Positions 1 through 10,351 are shown, numbered from the stretch's first letter. The stretch: 64,000 nucleotides of DNA from Mycobacterium europaeum (GCF_002102155.1 NZ_LQOU01000019.1:1-64000), one strand, 5' to 3'. Translations and numbers: made by a program. Notes: generated by a model not told the origin, from the letters alone.

Positions 1-315
<315 letters not shown>

Positions 316-333
316 CGACCCACAACGCAGTAG

Positions 334-368
334 TAAGTAGTGCCGGGCCATTGGCCCGGCACTACTTA
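334..368 (+). terminator. 17-bp perfect inverted repeat after rpfE
   Basis: Positions 334-350 and 352-368 are perfect reverse complements (core AGTGCCGGGCCA / TGGCCCGGCACT), 19 bases after the rpfE stop. There is no long T tract, as is common for mycobacterial terminators. It ends 9 bases before the -10 box of the next gene, so it would insulate that promoter from rpfE read-through. Confidence 0.75.
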
Positions 369-376
369 TCTGCGGG

Positions 377-382
377 TAGCGT
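377..382 (+). promoter_or_regulatory. -10 box TAGCGT, leaderless start for the 390 gene
   Basis: TAGCGT fits the mycobacterial TANNNT -10 consensus and ends 7 bases before the GTG at 390, so transcription would begin at or next to the start codon. No good -35 is visible. No Shine-Dalgarno lies before the GTG, which agrees with a leaderless mRNA. Confidence 0.5.
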
Positions 383-389
383 CGGGCCC

Positions 390-1649
390 GTGACCGCAAC
401 GCCGCGCGAATTCGACATCGTGTTGTACGGGGCGACCGGCTTCGTCGGGAAGTTGACCGCCGAATACCTGGCCCGGACGGGGCCGGAAACCCGGGTGGCA
501 CTGGCCGGCAGATCGACCGAGCGCTTACGGGCCGTCCGCGAGACCCTTGGCCAGGCCGCGCAATCCTGGCCGCTGGTCGCCGCCGACGCCTCGTCGCCGT
601 CGACGCTGAACGAGATGGCCGCCCGCACCCAGGTCGTCATCACCACGGTCGGGCCGTACACCCGCTACGGGCTGCCACTGGTGGCCGCGTGCGCGGCGGC
701 GGGCACCGACTACGCCGACCTGACCGGCGAGGCGATGTTCGTCCGCGAGAGCATCGACCTGTACCACAAGCAGGCCGCCGACACCGGCGCGCGCATCGTG
801 CACGCCTGCGGATTCGACTCCGTTCCCTCGGACCTCAGCGTGTACGCGCTCTACCGGGCGGCGCGGGACGACGGCACCGGCGAACTCGGCGACACCGACC
901 TGGTGGTCCGGTCCTTCTCGGGTGGGGTGTCCGGCGGAACCGTGGCGTCGATGCTGGAAGTGCTGGACACCGCATCCCGCGATCCCGACGCCCGCCGCCA
1001 GCTCGCCGACCCGTACACGTTGACCACCGACCGCAGCGCGGAACCGGAGATCGGCCCCCAGCCCGACCTGCCGTGGCGCCGCGGTCGTCAGATCGCACCG
1101 GAGCTGACCGGCGTGTGGACATCGGGATTCGTGATGGCGCCCTACAACACCCGCATCGTGCGGCGCAGCAACGCGTTACTGGACTGGGCCTACGGCCGCC
1201 ACTTCCGCTACACCGAAAGCATGAGCCTGGGGTCGTCCCCGCTGGCCCCGCTGGCATCCGCGGCGGTAGGCGGGGTCGCCAACGCCACCTTCGGATTGGG
1301 CAGCCGCTACTTCCGGCTGCTGCCGCGCCGGCTGGTGGAGCGCATCGTGCCCAAGCCCGGGACCGGCCCCGGCCCGGCGGCGCGCGAGCGCGGTTTCTAC
1401 AAGCTCGAGACCTACACCACCACAACCACCGGCGCGCGTTATGTCGCGCGCATGGAGCAGCGCGGCGACCCCGGCTACAAGGCGACCTCGGTGCTGCTGG
1501 GGGAGTGCGGCCTCGCGCTCGCGTTCGACCGCGACAAGCTGCCCGACCTGCACGGCGTGCTGACCCCGGCGGCGGCGATGGGCGATGCCCTGCTGGACAG
1601 GTTCCCCGCCGCGGGTGTGACGCTGCAGGTCGACCGGCTGGGGAAGTGA
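390..1649 (+). CDS. Trans-acting enoyl reductase / saccharopine dehydrogenase-like protein (Rv2449c type)
   Basis: This 419-residue protein opens with a Rossmann dinucleotide-binding motif (YGATGFVGKLTAEYL, about residues 13-27), as in saccharopine dehydrogenase-like reductases. The same family includes Rv2953, the trans-acting enoyl reductase of phthiocerol lipid synthesis, so an NAD(P)H-dependent reduction linked to lipid metabolism is plausible, but the substrate is unknown. Start choice: GTG at 390 gives the length I recall for the M. tuberculosis orthologue and sits 7 bases after a TANNNT box. The open frame extends upstream to 288 but would cross the rpfE stop and terminator. It lies between rpfE and valS as in M. 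tuberculosis. Confidence 0.85.
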   Translation: MTATPREFDIVLYGATGFVGKLTAEYLARTGPETRVALAGRSTERLRAVRETLGQAAQSWPLVAADASSPSTLNEMAARTQVVITTVGPYTRYGLPLVAACAAAGTDYADLTGEAMFVRESIDLYHKQAADTGARIVHACGFDSVPSDLSVYALYRAARDDGTGELGDTDLVVRSFSGGVSGGTVASMLEVLDTASRDPDARRQLADPYTLTTDRSAEPEIGPQPDLPWRRGRQIAPELTGVWTSGFVMAPYNTRIVRRSNALLDWAYGRHFRYTESMSLGSSPLAPLASAAVGGVANATFGLGSRYFRLLPRRLVERIVPKPGTGPGPAARERGFYKLETYTTTTTGARYVARMEQRGDPGYKATSVLLGECGLALAFDRDKLPDLHGVLTPAAAMGDALLDRFPAAGVTLQVDRLGK

Positions 1650-1699
1650 CCCCGCTCACCTGCGATTTGGGCACCTACATCGGAGCAAACGGCGCTCCC

Positions 1700-1705
1700 T
1701 AGAAT
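1700..1705 (+). promoter_or_regulatory. -10 box TAGAAT, leaderless start for valS
   Basis: TAGAAT (TANNNT) lies 6 bases before the valS GTG, placing the predicted +1 on the start codon. The 62-base gap after the preceding gene shows no Shine-Dalgarno or T-box-like leader. Confidence 0.55.
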
Positions 1706-1711
1706 TGACGG

Positions 1712-4369
1712 GTGACCGCCAGCCGCAGCCCCGCCACCGACCTGCCCAAGTCGTGGGATCCGGGTGCCGCCGAAAGCGCGATCTACCAGAAATGGCTCGA
1801 CGCGGGCTACTTCGAGGCGGACCCGACGAGCGCCAAGCCCGGGTACTCGATCGTGTTGCCGCCGCCGAACGTGACCGGCAGCCTGCACATGGGCCACGCG
1901 CTGGAACACACCATGATGGACGCCCTGACCCGTCGCAAACGGATGCAGGGATATGAGGTGTTGTGGCAGCCGGGCATGGACCACGCGGGTATCGCGACCC
2001 AGAGCGTGGTGGAAAAGCAGCTCGCGGTGGACGGCAAGACCAAAGAGGACTTCGGCCGTGAGCTGTTCGTCGAAAAGGTCTGGGACTGGAAGCGGCAGTC
2101 CGGCGGTGCCATCGGCGGTCAGATGCGCCGGCTCGGCGACGGGGTCGCGTGGAGCCGCGACCGGTTCACCATGGACGAGGGTCTGTCGCGGGCGGTCCGC
2201 ACGATCTTCAAGCGGCTCTACGACGCGGGGCTGATTTATCAGGCCGAGCGGCTGGTCAACTGGTCCCCGGTGCTGCAGACGGCCATCTCCGACATCGAGG
2301 TCGTCTACGACGAGGTCGAGGGCGAGCTGGTCTCCTTCCGGTACGGCTCGCTCAACGACGACGAGCCGCACATCGTGGTGGCGACCACCCGGGTCGAGAC
2401 GATGCTGGGCGACACCGCCATCGCCGTGCATCCGGACGACACGCGCTACACGCGTCTGGTCGGGACGACGCTGCCGCACCCGTTCCTCGATCGCGAGGTC
2501 GTGGTCGTCGCCGACGAGCACGTCGATCCCGAGTTCGGCACCGGAGCGGTCAAAGTCACGCCCGCGCATGATCCCAACGACTTCGAGATCGGGCTGCGGC
2601 ATAACCTGCCGATGCCCAGCATCATGGACGCCAGGGCCGTTATCGCCGGCACGGGAACCGAATTCGACGGCATGGACCGGTTCGAGGCCCGCGTGGCGGT
2701 GCGCGAAGCGCTGGCGGCTCAGGGCCGCATCGTGGAGGAGAAGCGGCCCTATCTGCACAGCGTCGGGCATTCGGAGCGAAGCGGCGAGGTCATCGAGCCC
2801 CGCCTGTCGCTGCAGTGGTGGGTGAAGGTCGAGTCGCTCGCCAAGGCTGCGGGCGACGCGGTTCGCAACGGGGACACCGTGATTCATCCGGCCAGCATGG
2901 AGCCGCGGTGGTTCGGCTGGGTCGACGACATGCGCGACTGGTGCATCTCGCGGCAGCTGTGGTGGGGCCACCGGATCCCGATCTGGTACGGGCCGGGCGG
3001 CGAGCAGGTGTGCGTCGGCCCGGACGAGACGCCGCCGGAGGGCTGGGAGCAGGACCCCGACGTGCTGGACACCTGGTTCTCCTCGGCCCTTTGGCCGTTC
3101 TCCACGCTGGGCTGGCCGGACAAGACCCCGGAGCTGGAAAAGTTCTATCCAACAAGCGTTTTGGTCACCGGATACGACATCTTGTTCTTCTGGGTGGCCC
3201 GCATGATGATGTTCGGCACTTTCGTCGGCGGCGACCAGGCCATCACCCTCGACGGCCGCCGCGGACCGCAGGTGCCGTTCACCGACGTGTTCCTGCACGG
3301 CCTGATCCGCGACGAGTTCGGCCGCAAGATGAGCAAGTCCAGGGGCAATGTCGTCGACCCGCTGGACTGGATGGACAGCTTCGGGGCCGACGCCCTGCGG
3401 TTCACGCTGGCCCGCGGCGCCAACCCCGGAGGTGACCTGGCCGTCGGCGAGGACGCCGTGCGGGCATCCCGCAATTTCTGTACGAAGCTGTTCAACGCGA
3501 CCCGGTACGCGTTGCTGAACGGCGCCCGCGTCGCGCCGCTGCCGGCGCAGGACGAACTCACCGACGCCGACCGGTGGATCCTGGGACGGCTGGAAGAGGT
3601 TCGCGCCGAAGTCGATTCGGCCCTCGACGACTACGAGTTCAGCCGCGCCTGCGAGGCGCTCTACCACTTCGCGTGGGACGAATTCTGCGACTGGTACGTC
3701 GAATTGGCCAAGACGCAGCTGGCCGAGGGCAATGCCCACACCACCGCGGTCCTCGCCGCGGTGCTGGACACCCTGCTGCGGTTGCTGCACCCCGTCATCC
3801 CGTTCCTCACCGAGGCGTTGTGGCAGGCCCTGACCGGCCAGGAGTCGCTGGTGATCGCAGCCTGGCCGGAGCCTTCCGGTATAGAGCTGGATCACGTTGC
3901 CGCGCAACGGATCAGCGATATGCAGCGGCTGGTAACCGAGGTCCGCCGGTTCCGCAGCGACCAGGGCCTGGCCGACCGGCAGAAGGTGCCGGCCCGGCTC
4001 GGCGGCGTGAATGCGGCGGATCTGGGCGCTCAGGTGTCCGCCGTGACGTCGCTGGCCTGGCTCACCGCGCCGGGCGACGACTTCCAGTCGTCGGTGTCGT
4101 TGGAAGTGCGACTGGGCCCCCACATGAACCACACCGTCGTCGTCGAGATCGACACCTCGGGCACCATCGACGTCGCCGCCGAACGCCGCCGCCTGGAGAA
4201 AGACCTCGCCGCGGCTCAAAAGGAACTGGCGTCGACCACCGCGAAACTGGCCAACGAGGACTTCCTGTCCAAGGCCCCGCAGAACGTCGTGGACAAGATC
4301 CGGGACCGTCAGCGCGTGGCCCAGGACGAGACCGACCGGATCACCGCGCGGCTGGTCGGGCTGCAATGA
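1712..4369 (+). CDS. valS: Valyl-tRNA synthetase
   Basis: This class I aminoacyl-tRNA synthetase of 885 residues charges tRNA-Val in the cytoplasm. The HIGH-type signature is HMGH (residues 59-62, after PPPNVTGSL) and the KMSKS loop is at 539-543. A large editing (CP1) domain lies between them. The C-terminal part, about residue 820 onward, is a charged coiled coil ([18 protein letters not shown]), the tRNA-binding arm typical of ValRS. The GTG at 1712 is supported by the leaderless -10 box. folC begins 7 bases after its stop, so the two are probably cotranscribed. Confidence 0.98.
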   Translation: MTASRSPATDLPKSWDPGAAESAIYQKWLDAGYFEADPTSAKPGYSIVLPPPNVTGSLHMGHALEHTMMDALTRRKRMQGYEVLWQPGMDHAGIATQSVVEKQLAVDGKTKEDFGRELFVEKVWDWKRQSGGAIGGQMRRLGDGVAWSRDRFTMDEGLSRAVRTIFKRLYDAGLIYQAERLVNWSPVLQTAISDIEVVYDEVEGELVSFRYGSLNDDEPHIVVATTRVETMLGDTAIAVHPDDTRYTRLVGTTLPHPFLDREVVVVADEHVDPEFGTGAVKVTPAHDPNDFEIGLRHNLPMPSIMDARAVIAGTGTEFDGMDRFEARVAVREALAAQGRIVEEKRPYLHSVGHSERSGEVIEPRLSLQWWVKVESLAKAAGDAVRNGDTVIHPASMEPRWFGWVDDMRDWCISRQLWWGHRIPIWYGPGGEQVCVGPDETPPEGWEQDPDVLDTWFSSALWPFSTLGWPDKTPELEKFYPTSVLVTGYDILFFWVARMMMFGTFVGGDQAITLDGRRGPQVPFTDVFLHGLIRDEFGRKMSKSRGNVVDPLDWMDSFGADALRFTLARGANPGGDLAVGEDAVRASRNFCTKLFNATRYALLNGARVAPLPAQDELTDADRWILGRLEEVRAEVDSALDDYEFSRACEALYHFAWDEFCDWYVELAKTQLAEGNAHTTAVLAAVLDTLLRLLHPVIPFLTEALWQALTGQESLVIAAWPEPSGIELDHVAAQRISDMQRLVTEVRRFRSDQGLADRQKVPARLGGVNAADLGAQVSAVTSLAWLTAPGDDFQSSVSLEVRLGPHMNHTVVVEIDTSGTIDVAAERRRLEKDLAAAQKELASTTAKLANEDFLSKAPQNVVDKIRDRQRVAQDETDRITARLVGLQ

Positions 4370-4376
4370 GTGCTCG

Positions 4377-5834
4377 ATGACCGAGCCCTGCGACTGGCCC
4401 GAAAACGGCCGCGAAAGCGACGGCGCCACCGGCTTGGCTCCCACCCCGGACGAGATCGCCGCGCTGCTTCAGGTCGAGCATCTGCTCGACCAACGCTGGC
4501 CGGAGACCAAGATCGAGCCGAGCCTGACCCGGATCAGCGCCTTGATGGACCTGCTGGGCTCGCCGCAGCGGGCCTATCCCTCGATCCACATCACCGGCAC
4601 CAACGGCAAGACCTCGGTGGCGCGCATGGTCGACGCGCTGGTGACCGCCCTGCATCGGCGCACCGGGCGGACCACCAGCCCGCACCTGCAATCGGCGGTC
4701 GAGCGCATCGCGGTCGACGGCCGGCCGATCACCCCGGCCCAGTACGTGGCGACCTATCGGGAGATCGAGCCCTTCGTGCAGATGATCGACGCCCAGTCGC
4801 AGGCCGGCGGCGGGCCGGCGATGAGCAAGTTCGAGGTACTGACCGCCATGGCGTTCGCCGCGTTCGCCGACGCGCCCGTCGACGTCGCGGTCATCGAGGT
4901 CGGCATGGGCGGGCGGTGGGACGCGACCAACGTCGTCGACGCGCCGGTGGCGGTCATCACCCCGATCGGCATCGACCACGTGGAGTACCTCGGTGAGGAC
5001 ATCACCGCGATCGCCGGCGAAAAGGCGGGCATCATCACCAAGGCCCCTGACGGCGCGCCCGACACCGTCGCCGTGATCGCGCGGCAGGCGCCGGAGGCGA
5101 TGGAGGTGCTGCTGGCCCAGGCCGTCCGCGCCGACGCCGCGGTGGCCCGCGAGGATTCGGAGTTCGCGGTGTTGGGCCGTCAGGTCGCGATCGGTGGTCA
5201 GGTGCTGCAACTGCAGGGCCTCGGCGGGGTGTATTCCGACGTCTATCTGCCGCTGCACGGTGAACACCAGGCCCATAACGCGGCGGTGGCGCTCGCGGCG
5301 GTGGAAGCCTTCTTCGGCGCCGGCGCGCAGCGGCAACTCGACGTCGAGGCGGTGCGGGCCGGATTCGCCGCCGTCACCAGCCCCGGCCGCCTGGAACGCA
5401 TGCGCAGCGCCCCCACCGTGTTCATCGACGCCGCCCACAATCCGGCCGGTGCGGCCGCGCTGGCGCGGGCGCTGCGCGACGAATTCGACTTCCGCTACCT
5501 GGTCGGTGTGCTCAGCGTGCTGGGCGACAAGGACGTCAACGGCATCCTCGCCGCACTCGAGCCGGTGTTCGACGCCGTCGTCGTGACCCACAACGGGTCG
5601 CCGCGGGCCCTGGACGTCGAGTCGCTGGCGCTGGCCGCGGGGGAGCGATTCGGGCCCGATCGGGTCACGACCGCCGAGAACCTGCGCGATGCGATCGACG
5701 TCGCGACCGCCCTGGTCGACGACGCGACCGTGGCAGGGGACGCCGAGGCCTTCTCCGGCACCGGGATCGTCATCACCGGCTCGGTCGTCACGGCCGGGGC
5801 GGCACGCACCCTGTTCGGTCGGGATCCGGAATGA
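4377..5834 (+). CDS. folC: Folylpolyglutamate / dihydrofolate synthase
   Basis: This 485-residue Mur-ligase-family enzyme adds glutamate to dihydropteroate or tetrahydrofolate, retaining folates in the cell. The ATP-binding loop TGTNGKT spans residues 73-79 (Lys78), and the Mur-type central motifs (EVGMGGRWDATN and the DAAHNPAGA segment of the C-terminal domain) are present. The ATG lies 7 bases after valS. The stop overlaps the ATG of the next gene by 4 bases (ATGA), implying translational coupling. Length and order match the M. tuberculosis orthologue. Confidence 0.97.
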   Translation: MTEPCDWPENGRESDGATGLAPTPDEIAALLQVEHLLDQRWPETKIEPSLTRISALMDLLGSPQRAYPSIHITGTNGKTSVARMVDALVTALHRRTGRTTSPHLQSAVERIAVDGRPITPAQYVATYREIEPFVQMIDAQSQAGGGPAMSKFEVLTAMAFAAFADAPVDVAVIEVGMGGRWDATNVVDAPVAVITPIGIDHVEYLGEDITAIAGEKAGIITKAPDGAPDTVAVIARQAPEAMEVLLAQAVRADAAVAREDSEFAVLGRQVAIGGQVLQLQGLGGVYSDVYLPLHGEHQAHNAAVALAAVEAFFGAGAQRQLDVEAVRAGFAAVTSPGRLERMRSAPTVFIDAAHNPAGAAALARALRDEFDFRYLVGVLSVLGDKDVNGILAALEPVFDAVVVTHNGSPRALDVESLALAAGERFGPDRVTTAENLRDAIDVATALVDDATVAGDAEAFSGTGIVITGSVVTAGAARTLFGRDPE

Positions 5835-6181
5835 CCGACCAGAACCGGACGGACCCCTGGAAGAGCTTCGGCGCGGTGATGGCCGCGACGCTGCTCCTGG
5901 AAGCGATCGTGGTGCTGCTGGCGATTCCGGTGGTGAGCGCGGTCGGCGGCGGGCTGACGCCGGTGACGCTGGGTTACCTGATCGGCGTGGCGGCGCTGCT
6001 CATCCTGCTGGGCGGGGTGCAGCGCAAACCGTGGGCGATCTGGGTGAACCTGGGCGTGCAACTGCTCCTGCTGGCGGGCTTCGCGGTGTATCCGGGTGTC
6101 GGGTTCATCGGGGTCCTGTTCACCGGGTTGTGGGCCCTGATCGCGTACTTCCGGGCCGAGGTGCGGCGGCGCCAGGGGTAG
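5831..6181 (+). CDS. Small integral membrane protein, DUF4233 family (Rv2446c type)
   Basis: A 116-residue protein made almost wholly of hydrophobic segments: roughly residues 15-38, 45-62, 68-85 and 88-108, so about four membrane helices with a basic C-terminus (EVRRRQG). DUF4233 proteins are usually encoded between folC and ndk in actinobacteria, as here, but no biochemical role is known. Its ATG overlaps the folC stop (ATGA), so it should be translated from the folC mRNA. ndk has its own predicted promoter downstream. Confidence 0.85.
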   Translation: MTDQNRTDPWKSFGAVMAATLLLEAIVVLLAIPVVSAVGGGLTPVTLGYLIGVAALLILLGGVQRKPWAIWVNLGVQLLLLAGFAVYPGVGFIGVLFTGLWALIAYFRAEVRRRQG

Positions 6182-6229
6182 CGCGGCCCCCTGATCGCCG
6201 CTGCCCCGGCCGATTCCCGCCCGGTTCTG

Positions 6230-6235
6230 TACGCT
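6230..6235 (+). promoter_or_regulatory. -10 box TACGCT, leaderless start for ndk
   Basis: TACGCT lies 7 bases before the ndk GTG. The GTG has no Shine-Dalgarno before it, so a leaderless ndk transcript separate from the folC operon is likely. Confidence 0.5.
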
Positions 6236-6242
6236 GTCGGCC

Positions 6243-6653
6243 GTGACCGAACGGACCCTGGTACTGATCAAGCCGGACGGCGTCGAGCGGCAGCTGATAG
6301 GGGAAATCCTCAGCCGCATCGAGCGGAAAGGCCTGACCATCGCCGCGCTGGAGCTGCGGTGCGTCAGCGAGGACCTGGCCGCCCAGCATTACGCCGAGCA
6401 CGAGGGCAAGCCGTTCTTCGGATCGCTGCTGGAATTCATCACGTCCGGGCCGGTGGTGGCGGCGATCGTCGAGGGACCGCGGGCGATTGCGGCGTTTCGG
6501 CAGCTCGCGGGCGGTACCGACCCGGTGGATAAGGCGACACCAGGCACGATCCGGGGCGATTTCGGGCTGGAGACCCAGTTCAACCTCGTGCACGGGTCCG
6601 ATTCGACCGAGTCCGCCAAGCGTGAAATCGCACTCTGGTTTCCCGGCGCGTAG
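6243..6653 (+). CDS. ndk: Nucleoside diphosphate kinase
   Basis: At 136 residues it has the standard length for bacterial NDK. It transfers the gamma phosphate of ATP to NDPs through a phosphohistidine. The active-site motif NLVHGSDS places the catalytic His at residue 117, and the N-terminal [10 protein letters not shown] motif is canonical. The GTG start fits the -10 box at 6230. It lies between the DUF4233 gene and rne as in M. tuberculosis. Confidence 0.98.
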   Translation: MTERTLVLIKPDGVERQLIGEILSRIERKGLTIAALELRCVSEDLAAQHYAEHEGKPFFGSLLEFITSGPVVAAIVEGPRAIAAFRQLAGGTDPVDKATPGTIRGDFGLETQFNLVHGSDSTESAKREIALWFPGA

Positions 6654-6980
6654 CGCCCAGCAAACGGGCCGCGCCACGCCGCTGACGGCGCGTTCGCTCG
6701 GGGGCGGCTTGGCTCGGGGAGTGATGTGGGATACTGATGAAGGGTGAACGTCGCCGGACCGGCGTCGGACACCCGAATGAAGACTTAGACAAGCGCGATC
6801 ATCGCCACCCCGCGTTGGTGCGCGGCATGTCAGGCCGTCATTCAGCACGGCGCCGAGTGCGTTCTCCGCGAACCGCTCGGGGCGAGACCATCACAAGCTC
6901 GGGGAAAGTCACCCGGGCCCATAGCGAAGCCCTCGCGTGGCCGCGTCGCAAGGACGCGCCCGGGGGCTTGAGGAGAATAC
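6654..6980 (+). other. 327-base intergenic region, probable rne leader
   Basis: No convincing gene is seen here. There is a short G+C-rich inverted repeat near 6677-6690 (CGCCG-ctga-CGGCG) and a candidate promoter at 6709-6735. If that promoter is used, rne mRNA would carry a leader of about 240 bases. Long leaders on rne transcripts serve autoregulation by RNase E in E. coli; whether that applies here is inference. Confidence 0.45.
6709..6735 (+). promoter_or_regulatory. Candidate rne promoter (TTGGCT-N15-GATACT)
   Basis: The -35-like TTGGCT (6709-6714) and -10-like GATACT (6730-6735) are separated by 15 bases, shorter than ideal. It is the best sigma-A-like pair in the gap. Confidence 0.3.
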
Positions 6981-9830
6981 GTGGTAGACGGTGCACCATC
7001 CGCAGAGTCATCCGAAGAGCCGACCCGGCACGACGAACTGCCGGACCGCCTGAGAGTCCATTCGCTAGCCCGGACGCTGGGAACCACCAGTAAGCGGGTG
7101 CTGGACGCCTTGAGCGCGCTCGACGGCCGCATCCGCAGCGCGCACTCCACCGTGGACCGCGACGACGCGGTGCGGGTACGCGACCTGCTGGCCGCCCAGC
7201 CCGACCCGGGTGCCGAGGATGTGCCCGCCGCCGTCGTCGCCGGCAGCGCGGGCGACGAAGCCGCCGCCGAACCCGAATCCCGGCTGATGCTCGAGACCAC
7301 GGTCGAGCGGCCGCACTACATGCCGCTCTTCGTCGCGCCGCAGCCGCTGAAGGCGGACGACGACGACCGGAATGCCGACGACGGCACCGACTCCGACGAC
7401 TCCGACGATTCCGACGTCGACGACGAAGACGACGAGCAGACCGATCGGCCGGCCAACCGGCGGCGGCGTCGGGGCCGGCGCGGCCGCGGCCGCGGCCGCG
7501 GTGAGCAGGGCGGACCGGACAACCAGAACGACGACGACGACGAGCCGCAGCAGCGGCGCCAGAAGGCGGGCCGCGGCGACTCCTCCGACGCCGAGGACGG
7601 CGACGACGAAGAGGGCTCCGACTATTCGGACTCCGATGACTCCGACACCGGTGACGACGGTTCGGGGGAGGGCGCCACCCGTCGCCGCCGTAGGCGCCGG
7701 CGGCGCAAGTCGGGCTCCGGTGACGACGGCGATGAGAGCCCGTCGCCCGACGACCCGCCCAACACCGTGGTCCACGAGCGCGCGCCCCGCAGCGGCAAGA
7801 ACGGCGGCGATGGCGGCAACGGCTCGTCGAACGCCGAGATCAAGGGCATCGACGGCTCCACCAGGCTGGAGGCCAAGCGGCAACGGCGCCGCGACGGGCG
7901 CGACGCCGGGCGGCGCCGGCCGCCGGTACTGACCGAGGCGGAGTTCCTGGCGCGCCGCGAGGCCGTCGAACGGATCATGGTCGTGCGCGACCGCGTCCGC
8001 ACCGAGCCGCCGCACCAGGGGGCGCGGTACACCCAGATCGCGGTGCTCGAGGACGGCATCGTCGTCGAGCACTTCGTGACGTCGGCCGCATCCGCCTCGC
8101 TGGTCGGCAACATCTACCTCGGGATCGTGCAGAACGTCCTGCCCTCGATGGAGGCGGCGTTCGTCGACATCGGCCGTGGCCGCAACGGCGTGCTCTACGC
8201 CGGCGAGGTCAACTGGGAAGCCGCGGGGCTGGGCGGGTCCGACCGCAAGATCGAACAGGCGCTCAAACCGGGCGACTACGTCGTGGTCCAGGTCAGCAAG
8301 GACCCCGTCGGGCACAAGGGCGCCCGGCTGACCACCCAGGTGTCGCTGGCCGGCCGGTACCTGGTCTACGTGCCGGGCGCGTCGTCGACGGGGATCAGCC
8401 GCAAGCTGCCCGACACCGAACGGCAGCGGCTCAAGGAGATCCTGCGCGAGGTGGTTCCCTCCGATGCCGGGGTGATCATCCGCACGGCCTCCGAGGGCGT
8501 CAAAGAGGACGACATCCGCAACGACGTCACCCGGCTGCAGGAGCGCTGGAAGCAGATCGAGGCCAAGGCGACCGAGATCAGCGAGAAGGCCGCCGGTGCG
8601 GCGGTCGCGCTCTACGAAGAGCCCGACGTGCTGGTCAAGGTCATCCGCGACCTGTTCAACGAGGACTTCGCGGGCCTGATCGTCTCCGGTGACGAAGCGT
8701 GGACGACCATCACCGAATACGTGAATTCCGTTGCGCCCGATCTGGTTTCGAAGCTGAACAAGTATGAGCCGCCCAGCGGCCCGGACGGTCAGGCCGGCCC
8801 CGACGTCTTCGCGGTGCACCGCATCGACGAGCAACTGGCCAAGGCGATGGAGCGCAAGGTCTGGCTGCCGTCGGGCGGCACGCTGGTGATCGACCGGACC
8901 GAGGCCATGACCGTGGTCGACGTCAACACCGGCAAGTTCACCGGGTCCGGCGGCAACCTCGAACAGACCGTCACCAAGAACAACCTCGAGGCGGCCGAGG
9001 AGATCGTGCGCCAACTCCGGCTGCGCGACATCGGCGGCATCGTGGTCATCGACTTCATCGACATGGTCCTCGAATCCAACCGCGACCTGGTGTTGCGGCG
9101 GCTGACCGAGGCGCTGGCCCGCGACCGCACCCGCCATCAGGTGTCCGAGGTGACGTCGCTGGGCCTGGTCCAGCTGACCCGCAAGCGGCTGGGTACCGGG
9201 CTGATCGAGGCCTTCTCCACGTCGTGCACCCACTGCGGCGGCCGCGGAATCGTGCTGCACACCGACCCCGTCGACTCGGCCCCCTCGAACGGGCGCAAGT
9301 CGGAGTCCGGGGGGCGCCGTGGCAGGCGCTCCAAGAAGAACCGCGCCGAGGAGCCGGTGGTGGCCAAAGTGCCCGCGCACGCTCCCGGCGAGCACCCGAT
9401 GTTCAAGGCGATGGCCGCCGGCGGAACCGCGGGCCGCGACGACGACGAGGAATCCGACGAGGCCGCCGAGGAAGCGATCGGCGAGTTCGATGAGCAGAAG
9501 TCCGGGGACGCCGCCGACCTGGAGGGCGCCGACCAGGAGGACTTCGAAGAATCCGACGAGGACACCGACGACGACGCCGACGAGGACACCGACGACGACG
9601 AGTCCGACGACGATCTCGAGGACGACGATGACGAGGACCTCGACGACGAGGAAGACCTGGGCGACGACGACGAAGACCTCGAGATGGACGACGACGACGA
9701 CCTGGACGTCGAGGATGACGACTCCGACGACGGGTCCGAGGCGTCCGGCGAGGCCGGGTCGGGGTTCGGGCGTCCGCGGCGCCGCCGCGCGGCGGGCCGG
9801 CCGGCGGGCCCGCCGATCCACGTGGACTGA
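6981..9830 (+). CDS. rne: Ribonuclease E/G
   Basis: This 949-residue endoribonuclease performs mRNA decay and rRNA/tRNA processing. An N-terminal extension of about 320 residues carries runs of Asp/Glu/Ser and Arg-rich blocks. The catalytic core follows: an S1 domain (about 345-440, with AAFVDIGRGRNGVLY), the DNase I-like part with catalytic Asp motifs VVDVNTG (about 646) and IDFID (about 692), and the Zn-link CTHC (about 749-752). The C-terminal tail (about 815-930) is almost continuous Asp/Glu and ends in a basic patch. Actinobacterial RNase E typically has the core in the middle, flanked by such tails. The GTG at 6981 follows a GAGGAG Shine-Dalgarno at 6970-6975. Confidence 0.97.
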   Translation: MVDGAPSAESSEEPTRHDELPDRLRVHSLARTLGTTSKRVLDALSALDGRIRSAHSTVDRDDAVRVRDLLAAQPDPGAEDVPAAVVAGSAGDEAAAEPESRLMLETTVERPHYMPLFVAPQPLKADDDDRNADDGTDSDDSDDSDVDDEDDEQTDRPANRRRRRGRRGRGRGRGEQGGPDNQNDDDDEPQQRRQKAGRGDSSDAEDGDDEEGSDYSDSDDSDTGDDGSGEGATRRRRRRRRRKSGSGDDGDESPSPDDPPNTVVHERAPRSGKNGGDGGNGSSNAEIKGIDGSTRLEAKRQRRRDGRDAGRRRPPVLTEAEFLARREAVERIMVVRDRVRTEPPHQGARYTQIAVLEDGIVVEHFVTSAASASLVGNIYLGIVQNVLPSMEAAFVDIGRGRNGVLYAGEVNWEAAGLGGSDRKIEQALKPGDYVVVQVSKDPVGHKGARLTTQVSLAGRYLVYVPGASSTGISRKLPDTERQRLKEILREVVPSDAGVIIRTASEGVKEDDIRNDVTRLQERWKQIEAKATEISEKAAGAAVALYEEPDVLVKVIRDLFNEDFAGLIVSGDEAWTTITEYVNSVAPDLVSKLNKYEPPSGPDGQAGPDVFAVHRIDEQLAKAMERKVWLPSGGTLVIDRTEAMTVVDVNTGKFTGSGGNLEQTVTKNNLEAAEEIVRQLRLRDIGGIVVIDFIDMVLESNRDLVLRRLTEALARDRTRHQVSEVTSLGLVQLTRKRLGTGLIEAFSTSCTHCGGRGIVLHTDPVDSAPSNGRKSESGGRRGRRSKKNRAEEPVVAKVPAHAPGEHPMFKAMAAGGTAGRDDDEESDEAAEEAIGEFDEQKSGDAADLEGADQEDFEESDEDTDDDADEDTDDDESDDDLEDDDDEDLDDEEDLGDDDEDLEMDDDDDLDVEDDDSDDGSEASGEAGSGFGRPRRRRAAGRPAGPPIHVD

Positions 9831-9841
9831 CGGGGCCCAGT

Positions 9842-9871
9842 TTGACCCTGTAGCCGCTGGTCAAGTACCCT
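9842..9871 (+). promoter_or_regulatory. Sigma-A-type promoter for rplU-rpmA
   Basis: TTGACC (9842-9847) and TACCCT (9866-9871) are spaced by 18 bases, close to the mycobacterial housekeeping consensus. The predicted start near 9878 leaves a leader of about 145 bases before rplU, which could house ribosomal-protein feedback control. No specific leader motif was recognised. Confidence 0.6.
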
Positions 9872-10024
9872 AGGACAGTTGTCGCCAGGCCGTGTGGACT
9901 TTGGCCGGCGGCAGCGGGCACCGGGCAATCGGCGTGGACCCGCAACCCAGAGCGCACCGCCGGTGGCTCGCGCGCGAGAGAGCCGAAGAACCGGCTGAGC
10001 AGAGGAAAGAAGGCAGGAGCAACG

Positions 10025-10336
10025 ATGGCGACCTACGCAATCGTCAAGACGGGCGGCAAGCAGTACAAGGTCGCCGTCGGGGACGTGGTCAAGGTCGAAA
10101 AGCTCGACTCCGACCCGGGCGCGAACGTGTCGCTGCCCGTCACCCTGGTCGTGGACGGCGCGAAGGTGACCACCGACGCCGCCGCGCTGGCCAAGGTGGC
10201 GGTGACGGGCGAGGTGCTCGAGCACACCAAGGGCCCCAAGATCCGTATCCACAAGTTCAGGAACAAGACCGGCTACCACAAGCGGCAGGGACACCGTCAG
10301 CAGCTGACGGTCCTGAAGGTCACCGGAATCAAGTAG
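10025..10336 (+). CDS. rplU: 50S ribosomal protein L21
   Basis: At 103 residues it matches bacterial L21 in length. The N-terminus [15 protein letters not shown] and the C-terminal RNA-binding part ([19 protein letters not shown]) are typical. L21 binds 23S rRNA in the large subunit. A Shine-Dalgarno (AGGAG) precedes the ATG. It forms an operon with rpmA, 15 bases downstream. Confidence 0.98.
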   Translation: MATYAIVKTGGKQYKVAVGDVVKVEKLDSDPGANVSLPVTLVVDGAKVTTDAAALAKVAVTGEVLEHTKGPKIRIHKFRNKTGYHKRQGHRQQLTVLKVTGIK

Positions 10337-10351
10337 CGGGAGGCGACAGAG

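Noticed and set aside
1475..4444. A 989-codon open frame antisense to valS and flanks
   Set aside because: It is the mirror of codon bias in GC-rich genes, has no family motif, and covers the plainly real valS.
9540..9740. GAC/GAG-rich tract as a tandem repeat or CRISPR-like array
   Set aside because: It has no fixed unit or spacers and codes the acidic tail of RNase E.
7065..9821. A 918-codon antisense frame over rne
   Set aside because: Composition is Val/Leu/Ala-rich read-back of Asp/Glu codons; rne on the plus strand has all family motifs.
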